From: Methylotenera_A sp040387515
GTDB lineage: Bacteria > Pseudomonadota > Gammaproteobacteria > Burkholderiales > Methylophilaceae
DNA: 64,000 nt
Assembly: GCA_040387515.1 (NCBI GenBank)
Contig: JAZKDP010000036.1
Span: 11,853 to 75,852, forward strand
Direction: 5' to 3'
The number at the start of each line of letters is the position of its first letter. Position 1 is the stretch's first letter. The notes beneath the pieces were generated by a model. That model saw only the letters and a list, made by a program, of their open reading frames with translations. It did not search any database and was not told the origin of the DNA. This document shows positions 1 to 8,290 of this stretch, piece by piece. Both the position numbers and the translations under genes were made by a program.

Positions 1-903
1 GCGCAATTAACCTTTAGAAATACGCTGCCAGATATTGAAAAAACAGGATTAAAGCAATGGGACTTTGGCGATTTACCTGAAAAGTTATCTTTTGAGCGCG
101 ATGGATTAAAGGTAACGGGTTATCCTGCATTGGAAGATAACACCGATAGTGTTGCAGTTAAATTGTTTGATACAGAATATGCGGCAGGTGTAAATCACCG
201 TAAAGGTGTTTGCAGGCTGATGCGTTTTGAGTTAAAAGAACAAATCAAGCAGTTGGAAAAAAGTCTGCCGAATTTTAACCAATATGCCCTGACCTTAAGG
301 AATGTCATGTCGCCCGAAGATTTGCGCGAGGATATGGTGACTGCGATTGCCGACCGCGCTTTTATGGGCGAGGATGATTTGCCGCGCACAAATGCGGATT
401 TTATGACGCTGAAACAACGCGCCCGCACACGCCTGCCAGCGGTTACGCAAGCGATTGCAAGGCAAGTACAAGCAATCGCGACCGAATATCAATTGTTGAT
501 TACACAGCAAAGTAAAATGCCCGCAACGGTTAATCGATTAAAACGCGATGTTGAGCAGCAGCTAGGTTTGCTGGTGTATAAAAATTGTTTGTCGCTCACA
601 CCTTGGGAGTATTTGCAGCACGTACCGCGCTACCTGAAAGCGTTAAGACTAAGGATTGAAAAACAACCCGCTAACCCTGACCGAGATGGAAAAAATGCCG
701 CTAGCGTGGGGTTAACATGGCAAAAATGGCAAGATAAAGTGAACAGCTTGCAGCAAGCACACCGCGAAGTGCCACAAAATTTACAGAATTTTCGTTGGTT
801 AATAGAAGAATTACGTGTTTCTTTGTTTGCACAAGAACTCAAAACGCCTATGCCTATCTCAGTTAAACGATTAGATAAAATCTGGGCAGACATGAGCTTA
901 TAG
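1..903 (+). CDS. hrpA: ATP-dependent RNA helicase HrpA, C-terminal part (5' end outside window)
   Basis: The reading frame is open from base 1 with no start codon, so this is the 3' part of a longer gene; the first in-frame alternative start (TTG, 130) is internal. The visible 300 residues match the C-terminal region (DUF3418) of the large DEAH-box helicase HrpA: a 'YPAL...DSVAVKLFDT...A..HR.GV.RL' block followed by a long helical tail. The helicase core (Walker A, DEAH) lies upstream and cannot be checked. In E. coli HrpA acts on stalled or colliding ribosomes and in mRNA processing. The stop codon TAG (901-903) overlaps the GTG start of the next gene by one base, which suggests translational coupling. 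Confidence 0.85.
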   Translation, partial: AQLTFRNTLPDIEKTGLKQWDFGDLPEKLSFERDGLKVTGYPALEDNTDSVAVKLFDTEYAAGVNHRKGVCRLMRFELKEQIKQLEKSLPNFNQYALTLRNVMSPEDLREDMVTAIADRAFMGEDDLPRTNADFMTLKQRARTRLPAVTQAIARQVQAIATEYQLLITQQSKMPATVNRLKRDVEQQLGLLVYKNCLSLTPWEYLQHVPRYLKALRLRIEKQPANPDRDGKNAASVGLTWQKWQDKVNSLQQAHREVPQNLQNFRWLIEELRVSLFAQELKTPMPISVKRLDKIWADMSL

Positions 904-1841
904 TGTTGATGTTAAATAGTGAACATAGTTTTGATGCATTTTTAGAAAAGCCGCGTGGTGATCAGGTTTTTCGCATTCAATTTAGCCGTAACACGCTAAT
1001 TGCGATACTGTTTTCGTTGCTGATTCATGCGTTAATTGCATTTTTTGCGCTACCACAATTTGAACCAGATAAAGCAGAACTACCTGCGCGTGAATTAGAA
1101 GTCAGCTTGGCACCACCGACGCCAGAAAGAAAAGTGGCTGAGTTAGCCGAAGAACAGCCAGCAACGCCTGTTGAGGTTGTACCAGAACCAGTTGTTAAGC
1201 CGAAACCCAAGGTCATCACACAGCAAGTCAATAAACCACCTAAAAAACCAGTATTTAAAGTGCCGGATGTTTTAGCGACCAATAAACCTGCGCCAGAAAA
1301 AATCCCACCAAATTTGAGCATACCAAAAGAGTCTACTCAAACAGAAACGCCGCCAGAAGAGGCTCCGCCGGTAGATATGATGGCGTATGTGAATCAACAG
1401 CGAGCAAAGCGTTCAGCGCAAGAATCGGACGCTGCTCGCCAAAATGCGGAAGCAACCGCGCGAGAATTAGGCCCAAGTGCAGAGCAAATTCGTGATGAAA
1501 GAATCAAACAGAATTTCCAAACAGGCGTTAATGGTATTTTTGAAATTACTAATTTAGAAGCGCGTAACGCGAGTTTTTCTTTTAACGGCTGGACCAGTAG
1601 CGTTAGTAGCGCTAGACGTGAGTTTTTTGAAGTAGAGGCGAAATCAGGCCAAGATGTGCGTTTGCTAATGATTAAGAAAATGATTAGCTTGATACGACGG
1701 CATTATCAGGGTGATTTTAATTGGGAATCACATCGTTTAAATCGCAGCATTGTCATGTCGGCAAGGCCGGAAGACAACGCTGGCTTGGAAGAGTTTATGA
1801 TGCTGGAGTTTTTTGGGCAGAACTACAAAACGGCGTTTTAA
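903..1841 (+). CDS. TonB-like membrane protein with Pro-rich linker and unrecognised C-terminus
   Basis: 312 residues from a GTG at 903; an in-frame ATG at 909 is equally possible. One transmembrane segment (about residues 31-50) carries Ser38 and His42 four residues apart, the same S-x3-H arrangement that TonB and TolA use to couple to ExbB/D or TolQ/R. It is followed by a Pro/Lys/Glu/Val-rich periplasmic linker (about 60-160), a charged helical stretch, and a C-terminal domain (about 185-312) in which I do not recognise the TonB beta-alpha-beta fold. The gene is translationally coupled to hrpA. By topology it is an inner-membrane protein that spans the periplasm; an energy-transducer role is inference. 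No exbB/exbD genes are nearby. Confidence 0.6.
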   Translation: MLMLNSEHSFDAFLEKPRGDQVFRIQFSRNTLIAILFSLLIHALIAFFALPQFEPDKAELPARELEVSLAPPTPERKVAELAEEQPATPVEVVPEPVVKPKPKVITQQVNKPPKKPVFKVPDVLATNKPAPEKIPPNLSIPKESTQTETPPEEAPPVDMMAYVNQQRAKRSAQESDAARQNAEATARELGPSAEQIRDERIKQNFQTGVNGIFEITNLEARNASFSFNGWTSSVSSARREFFEVEAKSGQDVRLLMIKKMISLIRRHYQGDFNWESHRLNRSIVMSARPEDNAGLEEFMMLEFFGQNYKTAF

Positions 1842-1927
1842 GCTTTAATAATCAGTTAACTAGTAAGTTTAATAGCTAGTATTGCCGAGTTTTATCGCGA
1901 TAAGCGCAAGTTAAGATTTAGTGTCGC

Positions 1928-2311
1928 TTAAGGTTTAACTGCGCACTGCTCTGCAAGCATCCTGCCGACAAACCACATTGCTTCGTCACCTTTTCCTCTC
2001 AAGCTATATTTGCCATTGCTGTACATAAAACCAGAAGCTACTTTTTGTACAGGCAATGTGATTAATGTTCCATCTGTTAGAGTGACGTCGGCTGCAACAT
2101 TTTTTATTTCATATTTGGGGATACTGTTTCTGCCGCCACGCACTGTTGTAAAGCCTTTTTCTGTAAATGTGACGCTTAGATTGGTACCGCGGTCGCATTG
2201 ATAATCAATATTCTTTGCAAGCACTGGCTTAGTCGCACAGGCGCCGATGCTGCCAGCTGTGATGGTTGTAAACAATATAATGAAAATATGCTTTTTTTTG
2301 CTTTGTATCAT
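1928..2311 (-). CDS. MliC-family lipoprotein (c-type lysozyme inhibitor-like)
   Basis: 127 residues. An N-terminal hydrophobic segment ends in a lipobox (I-G-A-C, Cys25), so it is probably a lipoprotein. The mature part has the MliC pattern: a Cys early (YQC), an 'A.V.L.DG' strand, a 'GFMYSNGKYSLRGKGDEA.W' block and a Cys near the end (EQC). MliC proteins block c-type lysozyme at the cell envelope; the family's S-G and Y/K loop is recognisable here (SGFMYS, GKGDEAMW). It stands alone, convergent with the TonB-like gene and 26 bp downstream of the first CobW gene, with which it may be co-transcribed. Function is by family resemblance only. Confidence 0.65.
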   Translation of the reverse strand: MIQSKKKHIFIILFTTITAGSIGACATKPVLAKNIDYQCDRGTNLSVTFTEKGFTTVRGGRNSIPKYEIKNVAADVTLTDGTLITLPVQKVASGFMYSNGKYSLRGKGDEAMWFVGRMLAEQCAVKP

Positions 2312-2337
2312 GTGAACTCTATTGATTTGTAATTGGT

Positions 2338-3369
2338 TTATACCTGCATTAATGTTTTTCTGATGGTTAATTCATCAATGCCTTTGCCAATAATCACAAT
2401 GCGTGAAATCGGCTCATCTTCATCCCAGCCTTCAAGCAGCGTGGGTGGGTAGGGCGTAAAATGCACCGCATGAATCGCCAGCGGAGCAGGTTGGTCTTCA
2501 GCATGGATGATGCCTTTTAAGCGCAGTAAATTTTTACCATGTGTTTGACACAGATTTAGAATCACTGGTTTCAAATCGCGCCAATTAAGCGGTTTTGGCA
2601 TAAACACGGTGAAACTCACGATTTCATCATCATGTGCTTTTTGCGGCAAAGTGCCTTTTGGTTTTGCGGTTTTGAGCGGCGCGCGAAGCCAGCGTTGTGG
2701 CTCTGCTTGTTTGGACGCAACATCAAATAAACCGACATCAATCACAAATTGTGGATCCAACTCCCCATTCAATACGCGGTGCTGAGTTGCGCCTGGGTTG
2801 ATTGTAATGAGCTTTTCTTTTAATTCGTTTATTTGCTCTGGTGTAGCTAAATCGGTTTTTGTGATTAACAGAACATCCGCTACCGCCGCTTGTTTCAGTG
2901 CTTCGATATTGTCAGCGATTTGCTGTAAACCATATGCCGCATCGATAGTCACGACAACTGCATCTAGCCTGTAAGTCGATTCAATCACTGGCTCATTCAT
3001 CAAATTGCCCAGAATTGGACCAGGATCTGCCATGCCGGTGGTTTCGATGATTAAGCGTTTAAATTCTGGGATTGCCTGCAGCGCACGCTTAAAAAATAAA
3101 TCACGCATGGTATCCGCTAATTCATTTTTAAGCGTGCAGCATAAACAGCCACTACTTAACAAAACCGTATTATCGCCAATATGTTCATTTTCAATATTCT
3201 CAGCCAAATTACTATTGGCGAATATTTGATCTAAACCCGCATCACCCAACTCGTTGATGATAACCGCGGTGTCTTTCATAGCGGGATCATGCAGTAATTT
3301 ATTCAGTAAGGTGGTTTTTCCACTGCCTAAGAAGCCAGTGAGCAGGGTGACGGGAATGCGTTTATCCAT
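2338..3369 (-). CDS. COG0523/CobW-family GTPase (putative metallochaperone), paralogue 1
   Basis: 343 residues with a P-loop at about 11-19 (GFLGSGKTT), the family's CxCC metal motif (Cys75, Cys77, Cys78 in GCLCC), an 'ETTGMADP' block and a TKTD guanine motif. A CobW C-terminal domain ends the protein. COG0523 GTPases deliver metal, often zinc under starvation, to client enzymes. The gene lies 58 bp downstream of a second COG0523 gene on the same strand, and a Fur-family regulator lies beyond that. The pair is therefore probably part of a zinc response, although a cobalt or nitrile-hydratase-type role cannot be excluded from sequence. Confidence 0.8.
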   Translation of the reverse strand: MDKRIPVTLLTGFLGSGKTTLLNKLLHDPAMKDTAVIINELGDAGLDQIFANSNLAENIENEHIGDNTVLLSSGCLCCTLKNELADTMRDLFFKRALQAIPEFKRLIIETTGMADPGPILGNLMNEPVIESTYRLDAVVVTIDAAYGLQQIADNIEALKQAAVADVLLITKTDLATPEQINELKEKLITINPGATQHRVLNGELDPQFVIDVGLFDVASKQAEPQRWLRAPLKTAKPKGTLPQKAHDDEIVSFTVFMPKPLNWRDLKPVILNLCQTHGKNLLRLKGIIHAEDQPAPLAIHAVHFTPYPPTLLEGWDEDEPISRIVIIGKGIDELTIRKTLMQV

Positions 3370-3427
3370 TTTATTTTTTGCTAATATTTATTAAAGTATA
3401 AAAGGTCGATTTTAACCTAGATGTAAG

Positions 3428-4663
3428 TCAAGCAGTTTCTAAATCTGACTCTGACTCATGTTGATGCCAAATAGGAAATGGATCACTGAGGGCTTTCCAG
3501 CCTTGCATGTATTCGCCCATGTCACCCAGTAACATTTCAGTTGGCGTGAGTAAGCAGTGGTCAAGTTCGGCGATTAATGCCGCTTTGTTCATGTCAATGC
3601 CAATCAATACCAATTCTTGTTGCCTGTCGCCGAATGGTTCTTGCCAACGGTTTTTAATCTCTTTTAGTTGGTCAATATCTTGCGGCCAATGTTCTTTGGG
3701 TGTTGCTGTCCACCAAAAGCCAGCTAATTCATTACGTGAAATAGCACCAGCTTGCGACCAACTAATGCAAAATTCTGGTCTGGAGGCAATCCAGAAATTG
3801 CCTTTTGAGCGAATAACGCCTGGCCATTCCTGACCGAGATAATCATAGAATCGTTGTGGGTGAAAAGGGCATCGTGCTTTATACACAAAACTGCTGATGC
3901 CATATTCTTCACTTTCCGGCACATGCTCACCACGCAATTCTTTTAGCCAGCCAGCGGCATCTTCCGCCGCTTCAAAGTTAAATAAGCCCGTATTCATTAC
4001 CGCATCCAACGGTACTTTGCTAAATTGACTGTGTACGATTTTCGCACGCGGATTAAAAGTTTTTAAAATACCTTCTAATCTGCCGATTTCATCAGCACTC
4101 AATAAATCTGTTTTGTTCAAAACCAGCACATCGCAAAATTCAATTTGCTCTACCAGTAAATCTACAACCGTCCGTTCGTCTTCATCACCCATGCTTTCGC
4201 CGCGTTGTGAGATTAGATCGCGCGAACTGTAATCTTTTAAAAAGTTAAATCCATCCACGACTGTCACCATTGTGTCTAGCTGTGCCACGTCAGATAAACT
4301 CAAGTCATCTTCGCCTCGAAACGTAAACGTTTCTGCCACAGGCAATGGTTCTGATATGCCTGTTGATTCGATTAACAAATAGTCAAAGCGATTTTCTTTG
4401 GCTAAGCGGGTGATTTCTATTAACAAATCTTCACGCAAAGTGCAGCAAATGCAGCCATTGCTCATTTCGATTAATTTTTCTTCACTGCGCGATAGCTCTG
4501 CGCCACCATTGCGTATCAATTGCGCATCAATATTGATTTCACTCATATCATTTACAATGACAGCAACACGTTTGCCTTCGCGATTATTTAAAATGTGATT
4601 AAGCAGCGTGGTCTTACCCGCGCCCAAAAAGCCAGATAGAACGGTGACTGGGAGTTTTTTCAT
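3428..4663 (-). CDS. COG0523/CobW-family GTPase (YciC/ZigA-like), paralogue 2
   Basis: 411 residues when started at the ATG at 4663, which has an AAGGA ribosome site six bases upstream; the open frame extends nine codons further to 4690 without a site. P-loop GFLGAGKT at 11-18, metal motif GCICC (Cys71, 73, 74), 'ESTGISEPLPVAETF' and NKTD. The long C-terminal domain (WPGVIRSKGNFW, WWTA.P..HWP) is typical of the YciC/ZigA branch, which is zinc-repressed in Bacillus and Acinetobacter. Two related palindromes lie 85-155 bp upstream and are the likely operator. Probably the first gene of an operon with paralogue 1. Confidence 0.82.
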   Translation of the reverse strand: MKKLPVTVLSGFLGAGKTTLLNHILNNREGKRVAVIVNDMSEINIDAQLIRNGGAELSRSEEKLIEMSNGCICCTLREDLLIEITRLAKENRFDYLLIESTGISEPLPVAETFTFRGEDDLSLSDVAQLDTMVTVVDGFNFLKDYSSRDLISQRGESMGDEDERTVVDLLVEQIEFCDVLVLNKTDLLSADEIGRLEGILKTFNPRAKIVHSQFSKVPLDAVMNTGLFNFEAAEDAAGWLKELRGEHVPESEEYGISSFVYKARCPFHPQRFYDYLGQEWPGVIRSKGNFWIASRPEFCISWSQAGAISRNELAGFWWTATPKEHWPQDIDQLKEIKNRWQEPFGDRQQELVLIGIDMNKAALIAELDHCLLTPTEMLLGDMGEYMQGWKALSDPFPIWHQHESESDLETA

Positions 4664-4747
4664 GCTGATTCCTTCAAGATGCCTAATCATGTTTTTAATG
4701 TGCCGTTGACTTTAGCCATGGCAGATAGATTTAAAATTTCGATTGAG

Positions 4748-4772
4748 TTTATTGCAACATTGTTGCAATAAA
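4748..4772. promoter_or_regulatory. 25-bp perfect palindrome, candidate Zur/Fur-type operator (box 1)
   Basis: Perfect 11-bp arms (tttattgcaac / gttgcaataaa) around a 3-bp spacer (att). It shares the core TGCAAC-N3-GTTGCA with box 2. It lies upstream of the CobW paralogue 2 start and downstream of the Fur-family gene stop. Role as operator is inference. Confidence 0.6.
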
Positions 4773-4798
4773 CGGCATGTTAACCACAATGCATAGGT

Positions 4799-4817
4799 AA
4801 TGCAACATAGTTGCATT
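4799..4817. promoter_or_regulatory. 19-bp palindrome, candidate Zur/Fur-type operator (box 2)
   Basis: 8-bp arms (aatgcaac / gttgcatt) around a 3-bp spacer (ata); same core as box 1. Centre-to-centre distance to box 1 is 48 bp. Confidence 0.55.
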
Positions 4818-4896
4818 TTAATGCGGGGGTATTATTGGGTTAAACAGTGTTAAAAAACTTGGGCTTGAAGGCTGGCTGGAGTGTTTAGTATGAAAG

Positions 4897-5301
4897 TTAA
4901 GGTTGGCAGTTGGCGCAAATTCCGCTAATGCTTAAATGCACGTTTTTAGCGGTGAATCGCTCAGGCAGGCTTTGAGCGATGGCGTCATCCACTTTATCTA
5001 AACAATACACCTGTCCGCATTTAGTACATTCAAAATGCGCGTGCTGATGTTGGCTTGGTTGTGTGTTGGTCTTGAATCGCCTGGTTTTATCTGGGCTAAT
5101 CACGCTATGCACAAACCCTTGCGTGGTTAACCAATCTAACACTCTATAAATCGTTACCCGGTCTATCGGTTCTACAATTTTTTTTTGAATTTCAGGATGC
5201 GACAGCGGTAATGGCGCATTTAATAAGGTATCTAACACCAATACCCGCGCGCTGGTCGGCGTTTGGGATTGCGCTTGTATTAACTCAAAGGCTTTGCTCA
5301 T
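4897..5301 (-). CDS. zur: Fur-family transcriptional regulator, probably Zur
   Basis: 134 residues from the ATG at 5301; an upstream TTG/ATG around 5337-5334 is possible, and neither has a clear ribosome site. An N-terminal winged helix (LSHPEIQKKI, RVTIYRVLDWLTTQGFV) is followed by the metal-binding dimer domain with H-x-H-x-H (HQHAHF), CTKC and CANC, the structural zinc cysteines of Fur proteins. The neighbouring COG0523 GTPases and paired palindromes favour Zur over Fur, but the sequence alone does not settle the metal. Divergent from the RNase II-like gene, with a 225-bp gap that shows nothing else. Confidence 0.7.
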   Translation of the reverse strand: MSKAFELIQAQSQTPTSARVLVLDTLLNAPLPLSHPEIQKKIVEPIDRVTIYRVLDWLTTQGFVHSVISPDKTRRFKTNTQPSQHQHAHFECTKCGQVYCLDKVDDAIAQSLPERFTAKNVHLSISGICANCQP

Positions 5302-5525
5302 GGCACGAATATACCGTACTTTTAATGACAGCATCAACAGTAAATTTCTATAGGATTGAAGACTATGTAAAGTGCGTGCAAAGCGAAAGCAAGGCTTATA
5401 TCGGAATTAAACAAGCTTAATTGCTTAGAACACATTAAAATTATGCTTTAAAAAATAATGACGCTTAAAAACGCGTTATTCAAATTAGCACCAAATAAAA
5501 TTTAAATGAAGAAAAAACAATCCCA

Positions 5526-7430
5526 ATGAATGTGTTTTACGAAGAAGAAGGCAGCTTTAAAGTGGCCTCTATCATGTCTGAATCACCTGCGGCTTTGCAG
5601 GTGGAATCGCTTTCCGGCAAGCGTTCAAAAATTAAGACAAATAATGTATTAATGCAGTTTGAAGCACCACTGGCAAGTTTTATGGAAGCGGCGCAAAGCG
5701 AAGCAGAAAACTTAGAAATTGATTTTTTGTGGGAATGTTGCGGTGAGCCAGAGTTTGCCTTTGAGGATTTAGCCAGCGATTATTATGGCAAAAAACCTAC
5801 GCCAATCGAAGCGGCAGCAACCGCAATAAAATTGCACAGCGCGCCCATGTATTTTTACCGCAAAGGCAAAGGTCGCTACAAGGCCGCGCCAGCAGACACA
5901 CTGAAATTGGCGTTGGCAGCAGTCGAGCGCAAAAAACTACAGGCCGAGCAAGTGGTGGCTTGGGTGACGCAGCTTAATAATAAAGAGCTGCCAGAAGGTT
6001 TTGCAGCAAAAGCGGATGCTTTAATTTATAACCCAGACAAAAACAGCTTGGAATGGAAAGCAATTGATGAAGCTGCGCAAAGCTCTGGCCGTTTAGCATT
6101 AACTGTGATGGCCGATTGTGGCTTGATTGAAAGTGCGCACGGCTATCATTTGGGTGCATTTTTGCGTGAAATGTTTCCTAGCAAGGATGGAAAATCAGGA
6201 TTGGATTTTCCAGAGTATGAAATGTCTGAAATACCAGACGGTTTGCAATTGGCAGAAGTCGAATGTTTTAGTATTGATGATGCGACGACGACAGAAGTTG
6301 ACGATGCGTTTAGTTTAGAAACCCTAAATAATGGGAATACGCGATTGGGTATTCATATCGCAGCGCCTAGTTTAGGTTTGCCTGTTGACTCCAGCTTAGA
6401 TGCGATTGTGTTATCACGATTATCAACGGTATATATGCCAGGCAGTAAAATCACCATGTTGCCCGAAAGTGTTGTTAAGCCATTTAGTTTAGATGCGGGC
6501 GAAATAAAACCTGCGCTTAGTTTGTATTTAGAAGTGACGCCTGCTTTTGAGATTGTTGCGCATGAAACGCGATTAGAAAAAATAAAAGTTGCGGATAATT
6601 TACGCCATGACACGATTGAACCATTTTTTAACGAGCATACATTAGATGCTGACAATGGCCATGCCTATTGGGCAAAGCTTAAGTTGCTGTTTAGCTTGGC
6701 CGAAAAATTAGAAACTGCACGTGGTAAAGCCGATCCTAATCGCGCGCCACAGATTGATTACAGTTTTTACGTGCGTGACGGAAAAATACAAATTGTGCCA
6801 CGCGAACGTGGCGCACCAATAGATAAGTTAGTGGCGGAATTGATGATCTATGCCAATAGCCATTGGGGCGGTTTGTTAAAAGAGGCGGGCTTTGCTGGCA
6901 TTTATCGCGCGCAAACGGGCGGTAAAGTATTTATGACCACCAATGCAGAGCCGCATCAGGGTTTAGGTGTGCCGCAATATGCATGGAATACATCACCATT
7001 GCGTCGCGCGGTGGATTTGGTTAATCAGCGACAGTTAATTGCTATGTTGAATAGCGAACCTGCACCTTACAACGTGGCGGATGGGAAATTGAACGTCATC
7101 ATTCGCAATTTTGACCAAACTTATAATGCCTATAGTGAATTTCAAACCCGCATGGAACGTTACTGGTGTTTACAGTATTTGATTCAAGAACAGCTGAGCG
7201 AAGTGACCGCAACCGTTTGGCGCGAAAATTTGGTGCGTATCGATGGCATGTTTTACATCACCAAAGTGCCTAGCTTGCCAGAGCTTAAAGTTGGTACAAA
7301 AGTCAGCTTGGAGATTAAACATATCGATACTTTATTAATGGAATTGAGCTGTAAATTTAAAGCGGTAATACCAGTAGAAGTTGCTGAATCAGAGCCAATT
7401 GCCGTAGTTGAAGAAAATGCTGAGATTTAA
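5526..7430 (+). CDS. RNase II/VacB-type (RNB domain) exoribonuclease-like protein
   Basis: 634 residues. The RNB core is clear: 'LAEVECFSIDDATTTEVDDAF' region (residues 251-260), 'HIAAPS', 'MLPE', the 'PRERGAPIDKLVAELMIYANSHWGG' block and a 'TSPLRRAVDLVNQRQL' block; a short S1-like beta segment ends the protein. RNB enzymes degrade single-stranded RNA 3' to 5'. Compared with E. coli RNase II the metal-binding aspartates at 201, 209 and 210 are kept (Asp251, Asp259, Asp260), but the position of Asp207 is Glu257. The protein belongs to a shorter, divergent RNB branch, so activity is probable but not certain. It is followed after 28 bp by the next gene on the same strand. Confidence 0.82.
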   Translation: MNVFYEEEGSFKVASIMSESPAALQVESLSGKRSKIKTNNVLMQFEAPLASFMEAAQSEAENLEIDFLWECCGEPEFAFEDLASDYYGKKPTPIEAAATAIKLHSAPMYFYRKGKGRYKAAPADTLKLALAAVERKKLQAEQVVAWVTQLNNKELPEGFAAKADALIYNPDKNSLEWKAIDEAAQSSGRLALTVMADCGLIESAHGYHLGAFLREMFPSKDGKSGLDFPEYEMSEIPDGLQLAEVECFSIDDATTTEVDDAFSLETLNNGNTRLGIHIAAPSLGLPVDSSLDAIVLSRLSTVYMPGSKITMLPESVVKPFSLDAGEIKPALSLYLEVTPAFEIVAHETRLEKIKVADNLRHDTIEPFFNEHTLDADNGHAYWAKLKLLFSLAEKLETARGKADPNRAPQIDYSFYVRDGKIQIVPRERGAPIDKLVAELMIYANSHWGGLLKEAGFAGIYRAQTGGKVFMTTNAEPHQGLGVPQYAWNTSPLRRAVDLVNQRQLIAMLNSEPAPYNVADGKLNVIIRNFDQTYNAYSEFQTRMERYWCLQYLIQEQLSEVTATVWRENLVRIDGMFYITKVPSLPELKVGTKVSLEIKHIDTLLMELSCKFKAVIPVEVAESEPIAVVEENAEI

Positions 7431-7458
7431 ACAGATTGAATTTGAATATAAGTAATAT

Positions 7459-8199
7459 ATGCTGAGATTTAATCGAAAAATCCATAAGAGTGTGGCTGAT
7501 GATAGTGTTGTCGAAGTGTCTGAAAGTAATGGCATACGCTCGTTGCACCTAGGCTCGGTGACGATTCAAAGCAGCATGAAAGTGAAAGACCCATTTGCGC
7601 TAGAGCTGACTTATACGCGCGGTATGATGGGGTTTTTGCTGTTTGCAGACGCGGTTAAAAGCGTGCTGACAATTGGTTTGGGTGGCGGATCGGTGCCTAA
7701 GTATATTTATGCACATTGCCCCAATATCAACCAAACGATTGTAGAGATTAATCCGCAGATTATCAACATTGCGCGTAGTCATTTTTATGTGCCTGATGAC
7801 GATGCTAGATTGAACGTGATTGAGGGTGATGGCATTGCCCATTTAAAGGCTAATCAAAATAGCGCAGATTGTTTGATGATCGACGCGTTTGATCGTTTTG
7901 GTATTCCGCCTAATTTTTGTAGTCAGGATTTTTTTGATGATTGCGCGGCCACTTTGTCGAATCAGGGCAATTTTGATATTTACTTGCAGCGCATTGAGCT
8001 AAGTTTTAATCATCACACCTTAATGCTGCCAACGGGCAAGCCTGGCAATATTGTGGTATTTGGCTTCAAGCGTGCAACGCAATTGAATGAGAAGAAACTA
8101 AGAGAGCGTGCTAAAGCGCTTCAAAATATACACAACATAGAGTTTTTAAGTTTTGTTGAGAAGCTGTGCGAACATAACCACAATTACCTCACAAATTAA
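7459..8199 (+). CDS. Spermidine synthase-like (SpeE-fold) protein
   Basis: 246 residues with the polyamine aminopropyltransferase/class I methyltransferase fold: glycine-rich motif I 'LTIGLGGGSVPKYIY', the acidic strand end 'QTIVEINPQI', 'VIEGDGIAHL' and 'CLMIDAFDRFGIPP'. True spermidine synthases need a conserved Asp/Tyr set and an N-terminal beta domain; here the N-terminus is short, so the substrate is unknown. It lies 28 bp downstream of the RNB gene and may be co-transcribed with it. Confidence 0.7.
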   Translation: MLRFNRKIHKSVADDSVVEVSESNGIRSLHLGSVTIQSSMKVKDPFALELTYTRGMMGFLLFADAVKSVLTIGLGGGSVPKYIYAHCPNINQTIVEINPQIINIARSHFYVPDDDARLNVIEGDGIAHLKANQNSADCLMIDAFDRFGIPPNFCSQDFFDDCAATLSNQGNFDIYLQRIELSFNHHTLMLPTGKPGNIVVFGFKRATQLNEKKLRERAKALQNIHNIEFLSFVEKLCEHNHNYLTN

Positions 8200-8290
8200 A
8201 ATTCTAATAACTTAAGCCCTTAAGTTAAGCACATCAATTAAACCAAATAATTTAAACTCGCTAAATTGAACAAGAAATGACAACTAACCT

